Positions 43,175 through 55,800 of a stretch of 64,000 bases of DNA are shown here, piece by piece. Made by a program: the position numbers and the translations under genes. Within the stretch, counting starts at the first letter, position 1; every line of letters begins with the position of its first letter. The notes below the pieces were generated by a model. It did not search any database. It worked only from the letters and a program-made list of their open reading frames with translations, and was not told where the DNA came from. The stretch is from Chaetoderma sp. LZ-2023a (taxonomy: Eukaryota; Mollusca; Caudofoveata; Chaetodermatida; Chaetodermatidae): the NCBI GenBank assembly GCA_034401795.1, contig CM067369.1:137094496-137158495 (forward strand), read 5' to 3'.

Positions 43175-43365
43175 GAATCGGTATGTTGAATATCAGTCAT
43201 TCCGTACCCAAACCAAACCGTACCGACCAATCCGTACCTATCCTATTGGAGAATCCGTACCCTAGTTTTAGGAATTCCGTACCCTAAATCTGGATATTCC
43301 GTACCTAACTAATTAGATATTCCGCACCATCATAATGGTTAATCCGTACCATAGAGTGTTCTGAA
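43175..43365 (+). repeat. TCCGTACC motif array, left arm
   Basis: Eight or nine (A)TTCCGTACC / AATCCGTACC motifs spaced about 17-30 bases apart. An inverted array (GGTACGGA) lies at 45,603-45,770, so the two may be subterminal repeats of one 2.6-kb element. Confidence 0.6.
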
Positions 43366-45274
43366 CATAACTGAATGTAAGCAATGTCCTCCCATCCAAT
43401 TATGTTGAAAATGTGTTATGTTATTTTTTATATGTATTGTAGGTCGAATTGTTGTGAAATCGTTCAAAATCAATTAATAGCTAATTCATAGTCTTGTCAA
43501 TTATACAAGTTTCTGATTTTGCAAATTGCCAATTTCGTGTAAAAATTATCTCCATGAATACTGAATATTATCTCCTAATATATAGGTAATTGATTCACCT
43601 CTAACCTATTGGATAATCCGTACCCACCCATTGGATATTCAAGATTCAAGTTTCAAAATTATTTATTTCATGCTTATATATAGGATATATACATCATATT
43701 CTGGCAGTCCATCAAAGGCAGAGCCTATGAATCGATGGACCCCCTACACATAAAACAAGACATGGTAGGGATCATCTATTTCGGTTCATTTCATGCTTTT
43801 CATCGTGGCATAGCTCTCCTAAATTTACACCTACTACACTGATGGCAATATTCCATCTTCTATTATATCTATAGCAGAGAAACTGGCGCACAATATACAG
43901 CAAATTTGGTGGACGATGGTGCTGTTTATGACTGCAGCATCTTCCACCAAACCTGCCTAGGGAATGAAGCACCAGCTCCTTTGCTTTATTTTGGAAATTG
44001 ATAACCCTGCCATCTGGGATAGGGTTAGGGAAGAAGCGAAATCATGAGACTTTGTTTATACCGAATATGTCCATAAGGAAGGTGACATATGGCCCAGACA
44101 AAATTTTTTTTTTGATTGACTTACAGATCATACTTGCAGGTGAGCCGACAACCGACACAGTCGCATCACATAATAACTTGATAATAATAAGAGTATTAAT
44201 AACAACAGTATCAAGCCAGCTAATATTTGAGCCGAGTTTCTTATGGTAAATATAGATCGATAAAATGCTTGAAATAGTAAAAAGCATTGACGCAGAATTG
44301 GTAACAACAGTAACAAGGCAGCCAGTATTTGAGTCGAGTTTCTTATGGTAAATATAGTTTGATAAAATACTTGAAATAGTAAAGAACATTGACGCAGAAT
44401 TGGAATAGGTAAGGTGGGACCGACTCATACTGGCAGAAATCGCCCACTGCAGCTACATAGTAAATATGAGATCTTGCTGCTAGGTTAGAAAAAGTATTAG
44501 GTTTGACACTTTCGACCTCTCTGGCCCGTTCCTTTATTTCCCTTATCTATGCAATGTCTGGATATGTTGGGACTCGCCAGCCTGAAAGCCACTCCTGCAT
44601 TAGTCAAAGCAGGAGCTTCCAGTCTACCCAATCTCAAAAGATTCAGCACTGATCAGCTCACATATCGCAGATTAAAATTTAATGCTAGTTGTATGTGGAG
44701 CCTCTCCGCTACCAGATCCACCAGTTTTTTATGTTAGACATGGGACTAACACCCTCACTCAGTTTGGTTAGGTTAAACACATTCAACCCATTAATCCTTT
44801 CGTGCTGCGTTTCATGACTATCAGCTACTAGACAATTATTAGTAATCTGTTTGATATGCTGGGCTATCTTGACCAAAAACCGTCAATTCCAGTGGTAGAA
44901 ACAATTCCTAGTCAATACAGCACTAGCATTGGCAGACAAATATTATCTTGCTAGGTCTTGAGGTTTATTTGGCTTTGCAGGGTTCAAAGGGTTAATCCGA
45001 CACTGGTATTTGCATTAATGGTGATTAGTGTGTTGTGCATGGTCAGGTGTGTTGGATAATAGCATGGAGGGTCTATATTGTCAGGGATATCGAAAGTGTC
45101 AAATGACAACAGATGGTTGTCTAGCCTGTCAATCTCGTGCATTGGCAAAGCCAAGCTCTATTCCTGCAGTTTGTGGCTGGGTTAGTTTGTAACATGCAGG
45201 TTGAATTCACCTGAGTTGAATTGGTGGTGGTGGTGGTGGTGGGTGTTTGTGGTGGTGGTGGTGGTGGTGGTAGT

Positions 45275-45359
<85 letters not shown>

Positions 45360-45602
45360 ATATGTGTTTTTAGAGTTAGGGTTGATTATCAGTGAGTCCA
45401 AAGATTAACAAGTACAGATGTACTACACATCAGTATCCGCCGATTATGGACTCCCTGGCAATTTTCTTAAAGGATTTTCTATTTAGGATCTGTTCTCGTA
45501 TCTTTGTGCTGGTGCTGTTCCACAATTTTGTGACTGTTATTGTATTGCGTTGTGCTCCTGTTTCTGTTCTTGTGAATTGTGTATGTAGATTATGTTTATT
45601 TC
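43366..45602. other. Interior of the candidate TCCGTACC element; no clear gene
   Basis: Holds a family-D hairpin (43,909-43,956), two copies of a 100-bp direct repeat (44,215-44,300 and 44,335-44,400: GAGTCGAGTTTCTTATGGTA), a diverged family-A element (44,795-44,996) and the triplet microsatellite at 45,222. No open frame with recognisable protein. Confidence 0.35.
45222..45360 (+). repeat. Compound triplet microsatellite (GGT)n(GCA)n(GTA)n
   Basis: GGTGGTGGT runs, then AGCAGCAGC, then a GTAGTAGTA run of about 20 triplets. Translates to homopolymers in all frames; not coding. Confidence 0.9.
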
Positions 45603-45772
45603 AGGTACGGAATAGCCAATAGATGGGTACAGAATATCCAATAGGTTAGGTACAGATTCTCCAAAATTAAGGTACGGATTAACCAATACCTAGGTATCGA
45701 ATGTCAAAAAATAGGGTATGGAATAATGGGTACGGATTTGCTAGGGTACGGATTGACTACATACCGGTACGT
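45603..45772 (-). repeat. GGTACGGA motif array, right arm
   Basis: GGTACGGAATAGCCAATAG, GGTACAGATTCTCC, GGTACGGATTAACC and similar: the inverted counterpart of 43,175-43,365. Confidence 0.6.
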
Positions 45773-45984
45773 TCAATGTGAAGGGAGTGCTGAGTAATGG
45801 TGTAAGCATTTTCGGCAGCATAGAGTACATTTTCGGCAGCCTGTTTTCGGCAGCCTATATTCATAGAATCGCGATGACGTCAGCACAATCAAATTTCCCA
45901 TACTACTCTGGGAGCGAGACCATTTTTGTAGGAGCTAATTTCCTCTTTCGCAAGTAATAAGTTTGCCCCCCCCCCCCACACACA

Positions 45985-47233
45985 CTTTGATGGTGGCCAA
46001 TCTCAAGAACCATTCGGAATACAGCAGGGAGGTCGATAGGGTGGCATTCTCTCCACAATACACTACAAATTATTCAACAACAATCTGCTCCACATGATCG
46101 ACGATATAAACATTGGCTAAAAAATTGGCCACATTAACTGTGCTGCCCCAAGTTGCGAGGATGGCATCACTCTTCTTTCATCTGATACGAATCATATCCA
46201 CGATATGCTTAATGTTGTACAGCACTATTCCTGCCAGGAATGGTACACTATTAACCCGACAAAAAGCGCACTCATCTTCCTCAACAAATGCCCAAAAGCT
46301 CTGACAGAGATACATCTAGGCGGAACCCAGAGTCCAAATGTGAAACACACCTGAGTATCGAGCATTCCCTGCACGGAAAAGAAAATGTACAGAAAAGAAT
46401 ACAAATCACATGGAGAACAGTATATTCTTTGATGGGGGCCGGGCTGCATGGCAATGGTGGAATGTCTTCCACACTCGCAGCCCACATCTGGACAATCTAC
46501 TGCATCCCAAGATTGCTATTCGGCATTGAATCCTTTTGGATGAATAAATCTGAGATTAAGCTCATAGAACAATTTCAACGCAATATACTCAGACAACTCC
46601 AGTCCTTATCAAAGAACACATCCTCAACAGCAACACTTTGTCTACTTGGTTTCAGACCTGTAGAGGCTGAACATGATTTGAACTAGATTGTAGGAAACTT
46701 AGCTTTTTAGGAAACATACTCTGAGATAAGGAGTCTCTAGAATATCAGATAGCTGCCAGACAATTAGCTGTAAAGTGTATCACAAGCAATAGCTGGTTCA
46801 TACAATGTCAACACTTGTTTGCCAAATACCACCTTCCTATCATGTACCAACTGATTCACTGTATGCCTGATAAAGATCACTGGAAGGAAACTATTGACTC
46901 GCATATCAATGAAAATAAACACGCCGCCTAGCAAAAGGATGCTATTGCCAAACCTACTCTCAAATAGCTTAATGTCAAAGTATGTACAGTAAACCAAGTA
47001 CACCACTGTTGGAACTCCGCTGAGAATACAATCAGCGATGTCAGAAGAGCAACAATCAAAGCAAGACTATTGGTTGATACATACATCTTTCAAACTAATC
47101 ATAGCCGCTACAACCAGCATGTAGTATCAGATATATGCCAGTTATGCAAGCTGTCAAAAGAAGACAGAACTCATTTCCTAGTAACACGTCCACTGTTAAT
47201 GAACACAAGAGCACCATATCTAGCTGATATCCA
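45985..47233 (+). pseudogene. Non-LTR retrotransposon RT, 5' part of a split LINE
   Basis: Plus-strand reading: motif B EPFGIQQGGR*GGILST, KLFNNNLLHMID, motif C region CEDGITLLSS (the YADD-type box is degenerate), INPTKSALIFL, THLSIEHS, IYCIPRLLFGIESF, IEQFQRNILRQLQ, CLLGFRPVEAE, and the C-terminal CQLCKLSKEDRTHFL zinc knuckle. Stops and shifts interrupt it. It breaks off at YLADI (about 47,230) and resumes after the DNA-transposon complex at 58,075. Confidence 0.8.
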
Positions 47234-48807
47234 CTGTAGCTCGCGGGGGTACATACTGGTCCGCTATGACATTTCCGCCCATCACACCACAAGTGCCCGA
47301 TGAACGGGATGGCTGGTTAGCTGCGGATCTCAGGGTTGTGGATCCCATATGACATCTCTCTGAGAAATACAAAAGACTGACTTCCAGAGCCGGTGGAACA
47401 CTGATATTCCAATGGGGCCATGCGACCATCGCTGACAAGATTGAACCACACGGTGTCATCCCAACTATTAGTGTCACCGGTATGTCTATCCATACTAATT
47501 TAGAGTTATGGAATAATTTGTAATTAAACAGTAAAAGTGTTAATATATATTTTACAAACAAAGTGAATTATTTGACAATAAATGAGCACACAATAATACA
47601 CAACATAGAGCTATCTGGTGTTCTTTCCACGTGGTGTGGTCGGAGGTACCACACAGGTTCTTGAATCTGCAGAGGTATCCCCGCAAGAGACGCATCCGCA
47701 ACGAAGTCAATAAGTAGTTTAATATAAACTAGTATACCCCTAATACACACACACACACAAAGACAATATTGTTGTTGCAAGAGGAAAGTGCTTCGCGTGG
47801 ACCTCCGTCACAGGAAAATGCCTTCAACGCCGAAGCGGAGGAAAAGAGCTGGCAGAAAGGGCCACTCTTTTGTTCAACAGAAAAATGCTAAGTGAAGATC
47901 CTAGTGAAACCATAATTAATGTGATGCATACTGGTTAATGTGAAGACAGGACGAATGACTTCTGAAGAATTCCCAAGTCACCGTCTTATGTAGTTCCAAA
48001 GATACTGTGTTGGTAGATGCCGCTTTATTTATGCGGGCCTTCTGCTACTGTCTAACCTATCATTAAGTTGTTGGAAACAGAAACTAGCTTTGGCTACAAG
48101 TGGAAGGGATTCCTACCTAACTTTAGATACAGTTGTCCAATGGGGGCAGATGCTCCGCTTCCTGTAGGTCGTTTGGATTAGCATCTAACTCTAAGGACAG
48201 CATGCATACATGTTACGACACAAGGCATCTGAATTCGATGAAAATCCTGCTACCCTGCCCCGCAACCACATAAAACATCACCTGGACAATGTCTATGTTT
48301 CACACAAGCAAGTTTTGAATCCTGACATGTCTTTATGGTGGGGTGAAGAGACGGATATCCATCGCGAGCGTCCTTCCCATGAAGGCGTGACAAACTCCAA
48401 CGCTTCAACCAGACACTGCAATGAATTGGATGGAGATCCGCATCTCATCTGCCACCGTGTGCTACGGATCTAACAGTTGACCTGTCGTTAGGATTAAGTT
48501 CCAATATGCACAGCGGGCCGGTAAATAAACTAACTAATTCACATTTATAACTAAATGTTTTTGCAGTGCTTCCTTCATTGGCAGGGTTATCTAGCTAACA
48601 AGTATCCGAAGATAGGGGGATATGTATGTAAATCAGCACTTTAACCACCACCGCTTGGAAATCTCTGATAGTTTCCCAGGGTCTGATCCGATCAACGTGC
48701 TGATGGGGAGTCTAGACAATTAATAAGCCGTGTGGCTAGTGGATCATGGAAAGAGACAATAACTTAATATACATGAGGCCCTATAGGTAACTAGCCAATT
48801 TTACACA
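47234..48807 (-). mobile_element. Element Z, solo copy (inverted relative of the Y interior)
   Basis: 1.57 kb that is the reverse complement, with many substitutions and small gaps, of 50,756-52,168. Shared blocks include CTGTAGCTCG...GGTCCGC at the left and GAGGCCCTATAGGTA...CCAATTTTACACA at the right. It lacks the Y TIRs. A conserved frame (PCGSI.SAMVA.P.WNISVPP) exists in both copies, but I do not recognise it and would not call a gene. Confidence 0.6.
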
Positions 48808-48811
48808 TTAG

Positions 48812-50275
48812 GTGTAGCATGGATCGACCGGACGAGTGCTGGCCGTCCCGGCAAGGCTGTGTATGGACCGGCCATGCCGGATTCGTTCTAAGGCACACAC
48901 CCCCTTGGTTAGAGCAATAAGCGTATGTAAGTCCTATATGAGAGGTTTCTTGCTAAAAATTGGCTAAGTCTGATAGCACGCGTGATGCGCATGCACGCGT
49001 GTCAGAGCTTCCCTGACAACATGTCTCGGAATTGGAAGTGAGTGCTTACCTATAGTGTACCGAGTAGGTACTCGTAAATGCTTATAATTTATCCGTTCTC
49101 GTTTTTCCTGGTACGTATTAGGACCAGAATTAAACGAGCTTTCTAAAACTGTAAACTATTTAAAAATCGGCCCAGAAATGGCTGAGTTATCGTCGAAGCT
49201 CCCCGCTAAATTATACTTGGAATATTGCTATACCGTCGTAGTCGTGTGTATATATTAAACTAAATACAAAGATCTGTGTACACGTGGTCGATACGTCACT
49301 AGCATACCAGCACGCTGATTGGCTGACACTCGGCCGCTGATTGGTGGAGGCGCCTATCCCTGACGTCATAGCGAGTACAAAAGGGGTGAAAAATCAAGGA
49401 TCAGGAGCATCGTCGGCGTGGAGACCGACCTGCCGAGAACTGACTGGAGGTGTGGACTGGATGAGTGGACCGGAACACCTGCAGAAACAAACAGATACAG
49501 CACATACTTTCAGATCACCCGCACGTAAAAGCAGTTCTCGGACTTTCTGCACTACGGAAATTTTGGATGGTCTCAGATGGCCATCCGGGAGCAAAATAAT
49601 TAATTAAAGTGATGGTTCCCACATTCAAACTTTTCTAAAGGGAACACTTGCGGAAAGGGCCCTTGCAGCCCAGGATGTAATCCTACTCGATGTAAAGCTA
49701 CGGTGATTCTTGGTGGACGACTCGCCGGATCTGCCAACCATGCTGAAAAGTGGACACTAAATTCTGCACTGCATATCGTGTGTGTTTTAATTAACTTTTG
49801 GACCACAGTCAGGTTTTTTCGACTTTGCTAGGTGCACCGCAAGAGCTATGCGACACATCCCACACTGTGTGCCAAGTTATGTATCTGCTTAACATTATTA
49901 TACAGCCCTCTCTGTTAATGGGAAACCTTTAACTTTATTACTTCCGTCGCTGGACAGAGAACTTTCTCACTTCCGTATAAATTATGATTTAGTTATAGAG
50001 GCTATCTAATAGATGCTACTTCACTGTTCTGTTTCACTGTCATGAGTATGCACCATATCCACCTTGCGGAGCCAACCTGCGGAGACCAGCTGCAGACATT
50101 GCCTGTGGAAAACTCTCCAGCTCCAGAGAACGTGTCAACTCGTGCTATGAATATGTTAATGCCTCAATTTCAGTAACATAGTGGCCTGTTCCATACCGAC
50201 GACTATTAGGTACTCAAGTAAATATAATATTGTACATCTAATTATTATTTCCATATATGGCACTGATGACTAATA
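48812..50275 (+). repeat. Left long TIR of X (outer part)
   Basis: Inverted copy of 56,570-58,061. It carries two inverted CCAAT boxes (49,314-49,325; 49,334-49,347), TGACGTCA (49,361) and a TATA-like TACAAAAGG (49,376), all pointing into the element. Interrupted by Y at 50,276. Confidence 0.75.
49314..49384 (+). promoter_or_regulatory. Inward-facing promoter in the left TIR of X
   Basis: GCTGATTGGCTG and CGCTGATTGGTGG (inverted CCAAT boxes), then TGACGTCA and TACAAAAGG with CRE-to-TATA spacing close to that in the right TIR. Confidence 0.5.
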
Positions 50276-52588
50276 GGTGCCTTCCCGCTCTTAGGACCTC
50301 AATTTATAATTTCTTTATTACTGTTCATATTATCCCTAATTACTGTGGGTGCTTTAACTAACCGCACCGTTTAGGTCTATCAATCTGATACGTACTGCCT
50401 CAATAATTTATATATAAATTGTCATTGTTCATTGCATTGGTTAGTTGCATATGGCAGATAGCCATTCCGTTGATATGTTTTGTTTAATTATAGAAAACCT
50501 AGACCGCAGTATGTTAGGAGATACTAAACAGCAACATTTATATCTGCATCACTTATTCCTACCATCATCAATTTTACACTGAGGTCGCTGACCATGCTCT
50601 AACTGTTTGAGCCCGGCATATTACCAACTAAACCTTACTATTCAGCTCAATAGGATAGGTTAATGTGGTTAGGGACAGTCTCTTCATTAGGAGCCATATA
50701 GTGTATGCCTCTTTTCCAGTTGTTGCGGTAATGTAGCCCCGCACTCCGGCAAGGTTGTGTAAAATTGGCCAAATACCTATAGGGCCTCGTATATATTAAG
50801 TTATTGTCTCTTTCCACGATCCACTAGCCGCATGGCTTCTTAATTGTTTGGACATCCCATCAGCACATTGATCTGATCCGACCCTGAGAAACTATTGGTG
50901 GTTTCCGAGTGGTGATGGTTAAAGTGCTGATTTACATACATCTCCCCTGTATCCTCGGATACTTGTTAGCTAGATAAACCCGCCAATGAAGAAAAGCACT
51001 GCGAAAACATATAGTTATAAATGTGAGTTTGATAGGTTTATTTACCAGCCTGCAGTGCATATCTGGGAACATTGGAACCTAATCCTATGACATGTCAAAA
51101 GTTAGATATGTAGGAAACAGTGGCGGATGAGATGCGCATCTCCATCCAACTCGTCGGAGTGTCTGGGAAGGATCTTAGAATCCACCACGCCCTAATGAGA
51201 AGGACGCTCACGATGGATATTAGCCTCTCTACCCCCACCTTAGCGATATGTCAGTGATCAAACTTGCTTATGTGAAACATAGCCATTGTCCAGGTGATGT
51301 TTTATGTGGTTGCAGTGCAAGGTACCCGGATTTTCATCAAATTCGGATGCGTTGCGATGTAACATGTACGCATACCATCCATGGAGGTAAATGCTCTTTC
51401 AAAGCGACCTACGGGAAGCTAGGCATCTGCGGCCATTGGGCAGCTGTATCTAATGATAGATAAGAATCCCTGCCACCTGCGGCCAAAGCTAGCTTTCGTT
51501 TCTAACACTTAATTGGTAGGTTAGACTTAGCAGAAGACCCACATAAATGTGACGGAGGCCCGCGCGAGGCACCTTCCTCTCGCAACATCATAAAATATTC
51601 AGTGACGGAGGCCTGCGCGAGTCACGTTCCTCTCGCAGCAATAATGTTCTCTCTGTGTATATTAGGGGTATATTAACTTATATTAGGTTACTCAGTGATC
51701 TCCTATGCAGATGCTTCTCTTGCGGGGATCCCTCTGCAGATTCAAGGATTTGTGTGGTACCTCCGGCGACACCACATAGAAAGGACACCAGCTAGCTCTA
51801 TATTGTGTATTATTGTGCTCATTTTACTGTCAAGCGATTCACCTTGTTTGTATAGTACTTATTTATATTCTTAGTATATTATTCTAATTATTCCATTCTC
51901 TAAATTAGTATGGATAGACAGACCGGTGACACAAACAGTTGGGCCGCCGCCATGTGGGTCAATCTCAGCAGCAATGGTCGCACAGCCCGACTGGAACATC
52001 AGTGTTCCACCGACTCTAGAAGTCAGATTATGTAAACCACAGAGAGATGGCACATGGGAACCGCAACCCCGAGATTCGCAGCTAAACAGCCATCCAGGTC
52101 ATCATGCACTTGTGGTGCGATGGGCGGACATTTAACGGCGGACCAGCGTGTACACCCACGAGCTACAGCAACAACCGGAAAAGACGCATACACTATATGT
52201 CAATAGATGAAAAATTTGTCCCTAACCACGTTAGCCTATCCTATCAAGCTGAATAGTACGGTATAGTCAGTAACATGGCGGGCTCAAACAGTTAGAGCAT
52301 TGTCAGCGACCTATAAGTGATGTGGATATATCTGTTGCTGTATAGTATTTCCTAGCATACTGCAGTCCAAAGCTTTCTAGAATTAGACTAAACATATCAA
52401 CTGAATGGCTAACTGCCATATACAACTAACCAATGCAATAAATAGAATGTAATTAAATGAGATAACTAAATATCACAGATTGATAAACTTAAATGGTGTG
52501 GCTAGTTGAAAGCACCTACAGTAAACAAGGATACTATTCCCAGTAAGACAGAAATTATAAATTGTGATGTTAAGACCGGTACGGTACT
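50276..52588. mobile_element. Element Y (2.3 kb) inserted in the left TIR of X
   Basis: TIRs of about 420-450 bases: 50,276-50,726 against 52,169-52,588, sharing CAATTTATAATTTCT, GCATTGGTTAGTTG, CTCTAACTGTTTGAGCCCG and TTTTCC(A/G)GTTGTTGC. The interior is a Z sequence. X-TIR homology stops at ...GACTAATAG and resumes at TTATAGTCCAGGAGC, which fixes the insertion. No gene recognised. Confidence 0.7.
50756..52168 (+). repeat. Element Z copy forming the interior of Y
   Basis: Inverted relative of 47,234-48,807. Contains a 50-bp tandem duplication (51,551-51,640: TGACGGAGGCC.GCGCGAG..AC.TTCCTCTCGCA) not clearly duplicated in the solo copy. Confidence 0.6.
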
Positions 52589-52811
52589 TATTATAGTCCA
52601 GGAGCTAAAGCTAGGTCAGAATCGTGACGTAGCACACCCAGTATTCGGAAGGTCTGACACTTGCTGTGGCTTGGGGGACATGTCCCACACATTTTAAGCC
52701 CTGTTGTACAAACAAATTGTGGTAGCACTAATTAGTTATCCTGATTTCTTTGCATAGGGGTCTAGGCTTTGGCTTTATCCACAGTGCACAACGATATAAG
52801 CATGATAGTGT

Positions 52812-55800
52812 CATAACTCAAGACCAGAGCGTGTCATACATGCTGAACACTCAGTCAGGAGAAGGGCTTTGACAGCACCAGGTACTGAAAACAGAATTCT
52901 TGATTGTGGGGTGTTTGGTAGAAGACCAGTTGTGACCGCGTTCATAGACACTGTCAAGAAGGATTGGTACCAATGTGATAGCTCAATCCAGGAACAGGCA
53001 TTAGTCATGGGTCTTGCATGGGCCATCGTTCGAATGTGTCCAATAAAATTGTTTGCGGTAGATCTTGTACCCATGATGACCACAGAAACACAAACAGTCC
53101 CTAGTTGGAGTGGATTTAATGCACTTGTATCATGTGCTAACGCACGTTTTACACAAATCGGTCACTGTCCAATGATTTCCGGATCACCAACTGAATTCAA
53201 TACGGTGTATACGGTCATGAAACAAGTTCAAAGAATGATGACAACACTAGGATAGAATGACTCGGTCATTACATTCGACTTGGCCATATATGTCAAGGCA
53301 AAGGAGATACAGTGGCGATATAAAGAAGAGTTTAGTGACACTGTGATCAGACTGGGGGGATTCCACATTGCGCTAAACTACTTAGCTGTTATTGGAAAGA
53401 TGTTTGATGACTCTGGCTTAGAAGATCTCCTTATAGAGGCCAACACATATGGTAGCAGCACGGCTGCTGCTCTAATTAAAGGGAAGTTATATAATCGAGG
53501 AGTGAGGGCTCAGAAATTGGTTATGGAAGCGTTGCTGCGATTACAATGGCAGTCTTTTTCCAAATGGGTTCAACAAAATGGACAACATGAAGACCACATT
53601 ACTCCAACAGAATTGGAGAGTCTGGATGAGAAAATTAAGATGTGCCGAAGCAGCATTGATGACTTAGACGCACTGCAAGAAAATTTCAAAGAGGTGTGTA
53701 TGTACGTGAATAAATTGCAACAGCTGTTCAAATCCTTTAAAGTTGAGTCAAGCTCGAAATCACATCTGTTCGCATTTTGGAACTCATATATTCATATTGT
53801 AGAGCTGCTGCTTGGATTCATAAGAGCTGCGAGAACTGGAGATTGGCAGGCACACCTATCTGCTACTGCTGCTATGGCGCCATATTTCGGACAGAACCAA
53901 TTATGCAAGATGGCTGCCAATATATCTTGCGGACATGAAGATGCTCCAAGTACACATCCCCATGTACATGAACAATTCTTGAATGGAAATCATTCCGTAA
54001 GTCGCTCAGACCATCCATTCAATCAAGTGTGGCCTTAGAGCAATCGATTAATTTGGATTACAAAAAGTGAGGTGGTATTATTGGAATAACACAAAAGCCA
54101 GGAGCTCTGGAGAGGTGGTTTTTAACTAGCCACGACAGGGCAGCCATAACAACGGTCACAAAGCAAATGTGTGGGTTACAAGATAGTCACATGTTTGGAG
54201 TACATAAGGAAATGGGGACTAATCGAATGAACAGGGATGAAACCGATGTGCAGAAGATACTTTCGATGTTCTCATCAGATATAATGACCAATCCCTTTAA
54301 TATTGCGGAAAACGACGACAGCGAGTGTCTTCCGCTTGTAAACATTGCAACTGGCGTGGTATTGCCTAGTGAAATCGCCAAGAGACCTCTTTCCGCCTGT
54401 GACATTGGTAAGGAGATTATGGAAAATTTTGTTCAGGAGCGGCTGGACACTAACACGAGAAGCTTTTGGGACACGTTGCCACACTTAAAACTTAAAACAT
54501 TTGCCAGCCTAGCACAGAAGAAAAAACTCAAAACAAATGATGAAAAAATTCACAATGTGAGATCTGACCGTGAACTATTTGGTCGATTAATTATTGCCGC
54601 AAGGTCCAGAGATGTTGATTTAAAACTAGTGATGACGTATGAACTGTCTGCTGTTCCACTATCATTGTCTCATACGGATGGGACTCTAAGAAAGAATGTG
54701 AAAAGTGTTTTGTTAAGTGAACTAGAAAAGGAAGTAAATGTTGATGGACGGCTTCCACCTGTTGACAAGACAGGCGCAACAGCTTATGTAGTAGATGGCA
54801 TGGCAATTGTGCAAATGGTTAAAACTGGAGGTACGTCTACATTTGGAGAATTGGCTGATAAATACTGGCACATCTTTACAGTTCCACTGAATCAAGAAGA
54901 CTGCAACAGAGTAGATATAGTTTTTGACAGATATGATAGACTGGAATCTCTCAAAGCGGAAGAGCGGCTAAAACGTGGGTCATCAACAGCATTGGAAGTA
55001 AAGATTGCTGGAGAAAATACTCCCGTTCCAAAGCAATGGGCCAAGTACATCAGCAATCCAAGCAACAAAAGTAACCTGGTTGCATTTCTCAGCAAGCGGT
55101 GGCGTGATACTGGTCCAAACATGCTATCTGCCGACAATTGCGTCATTCTTGCTGGTGGCTTTAACGATGGAATGGATGTTGTTGTCATTTCAGCGAACAA
55201 TTTGTCGTATTTGGAAGAACTTTGATCAGATCACGAGGAAGCAGATACGCGTATGATGTTGCACGCGCTACATGCTTCAAAAGACCACATGCGTGTTGTT
55301 ATACAGTCTCCTGATACAGACGTGGCAGTACTTAGTATATATACGTATCGTTCGCTTCCCTGTTCTGAACTATGGTTCCGTACGGGCACAAAGGACAAAT
55401 TGCGATACATACCAATACATACAGTTGCTCAAGTACTGGGCCCAGCTATCTGTGTGTCTTTGCCTGGGTTTCATTCTCTTACAGGTTGTGATAGCACTAG
55501 TGCATTATTTGGAGTCGCTAAGAGAAAAGCATTCAATCTCTTAAAGTCATCTGAATGTCATCAGCTTAGCTTAGCCAAACTCGGCGAATATGTTGACTTA
55601 TCACCGAATACTGCAATTCTATGTGAGAAATTTGTCTGTGAGTTGTATACCACCAGGCCTGTGGGAAAGACAGCTGATGAAACCCGTTATTGGCTCTTTT
55701 GTCAAAAGAGACAAAGAAATGAAAATCTTCCACCTACATCGAATAGTCTAAAGCATCACACCGAAAGGGCCAATTTTCAAGCTCTTGTTTGGAGACGTTC

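Noticed and set aside
45201..45401. Frames coding poly-Val/Ala and poly-Tyr/Cys/His
   Set aside because: Direct products of the GGT/GCA/GTA microsatellite.
47220..47561. 113-codon minus-strand frame in solo Z
   Set aside because: A matching frame exists in the second Z copy, but DNA similarity alone can explain it and no domain is recognised; kept as a remark only.
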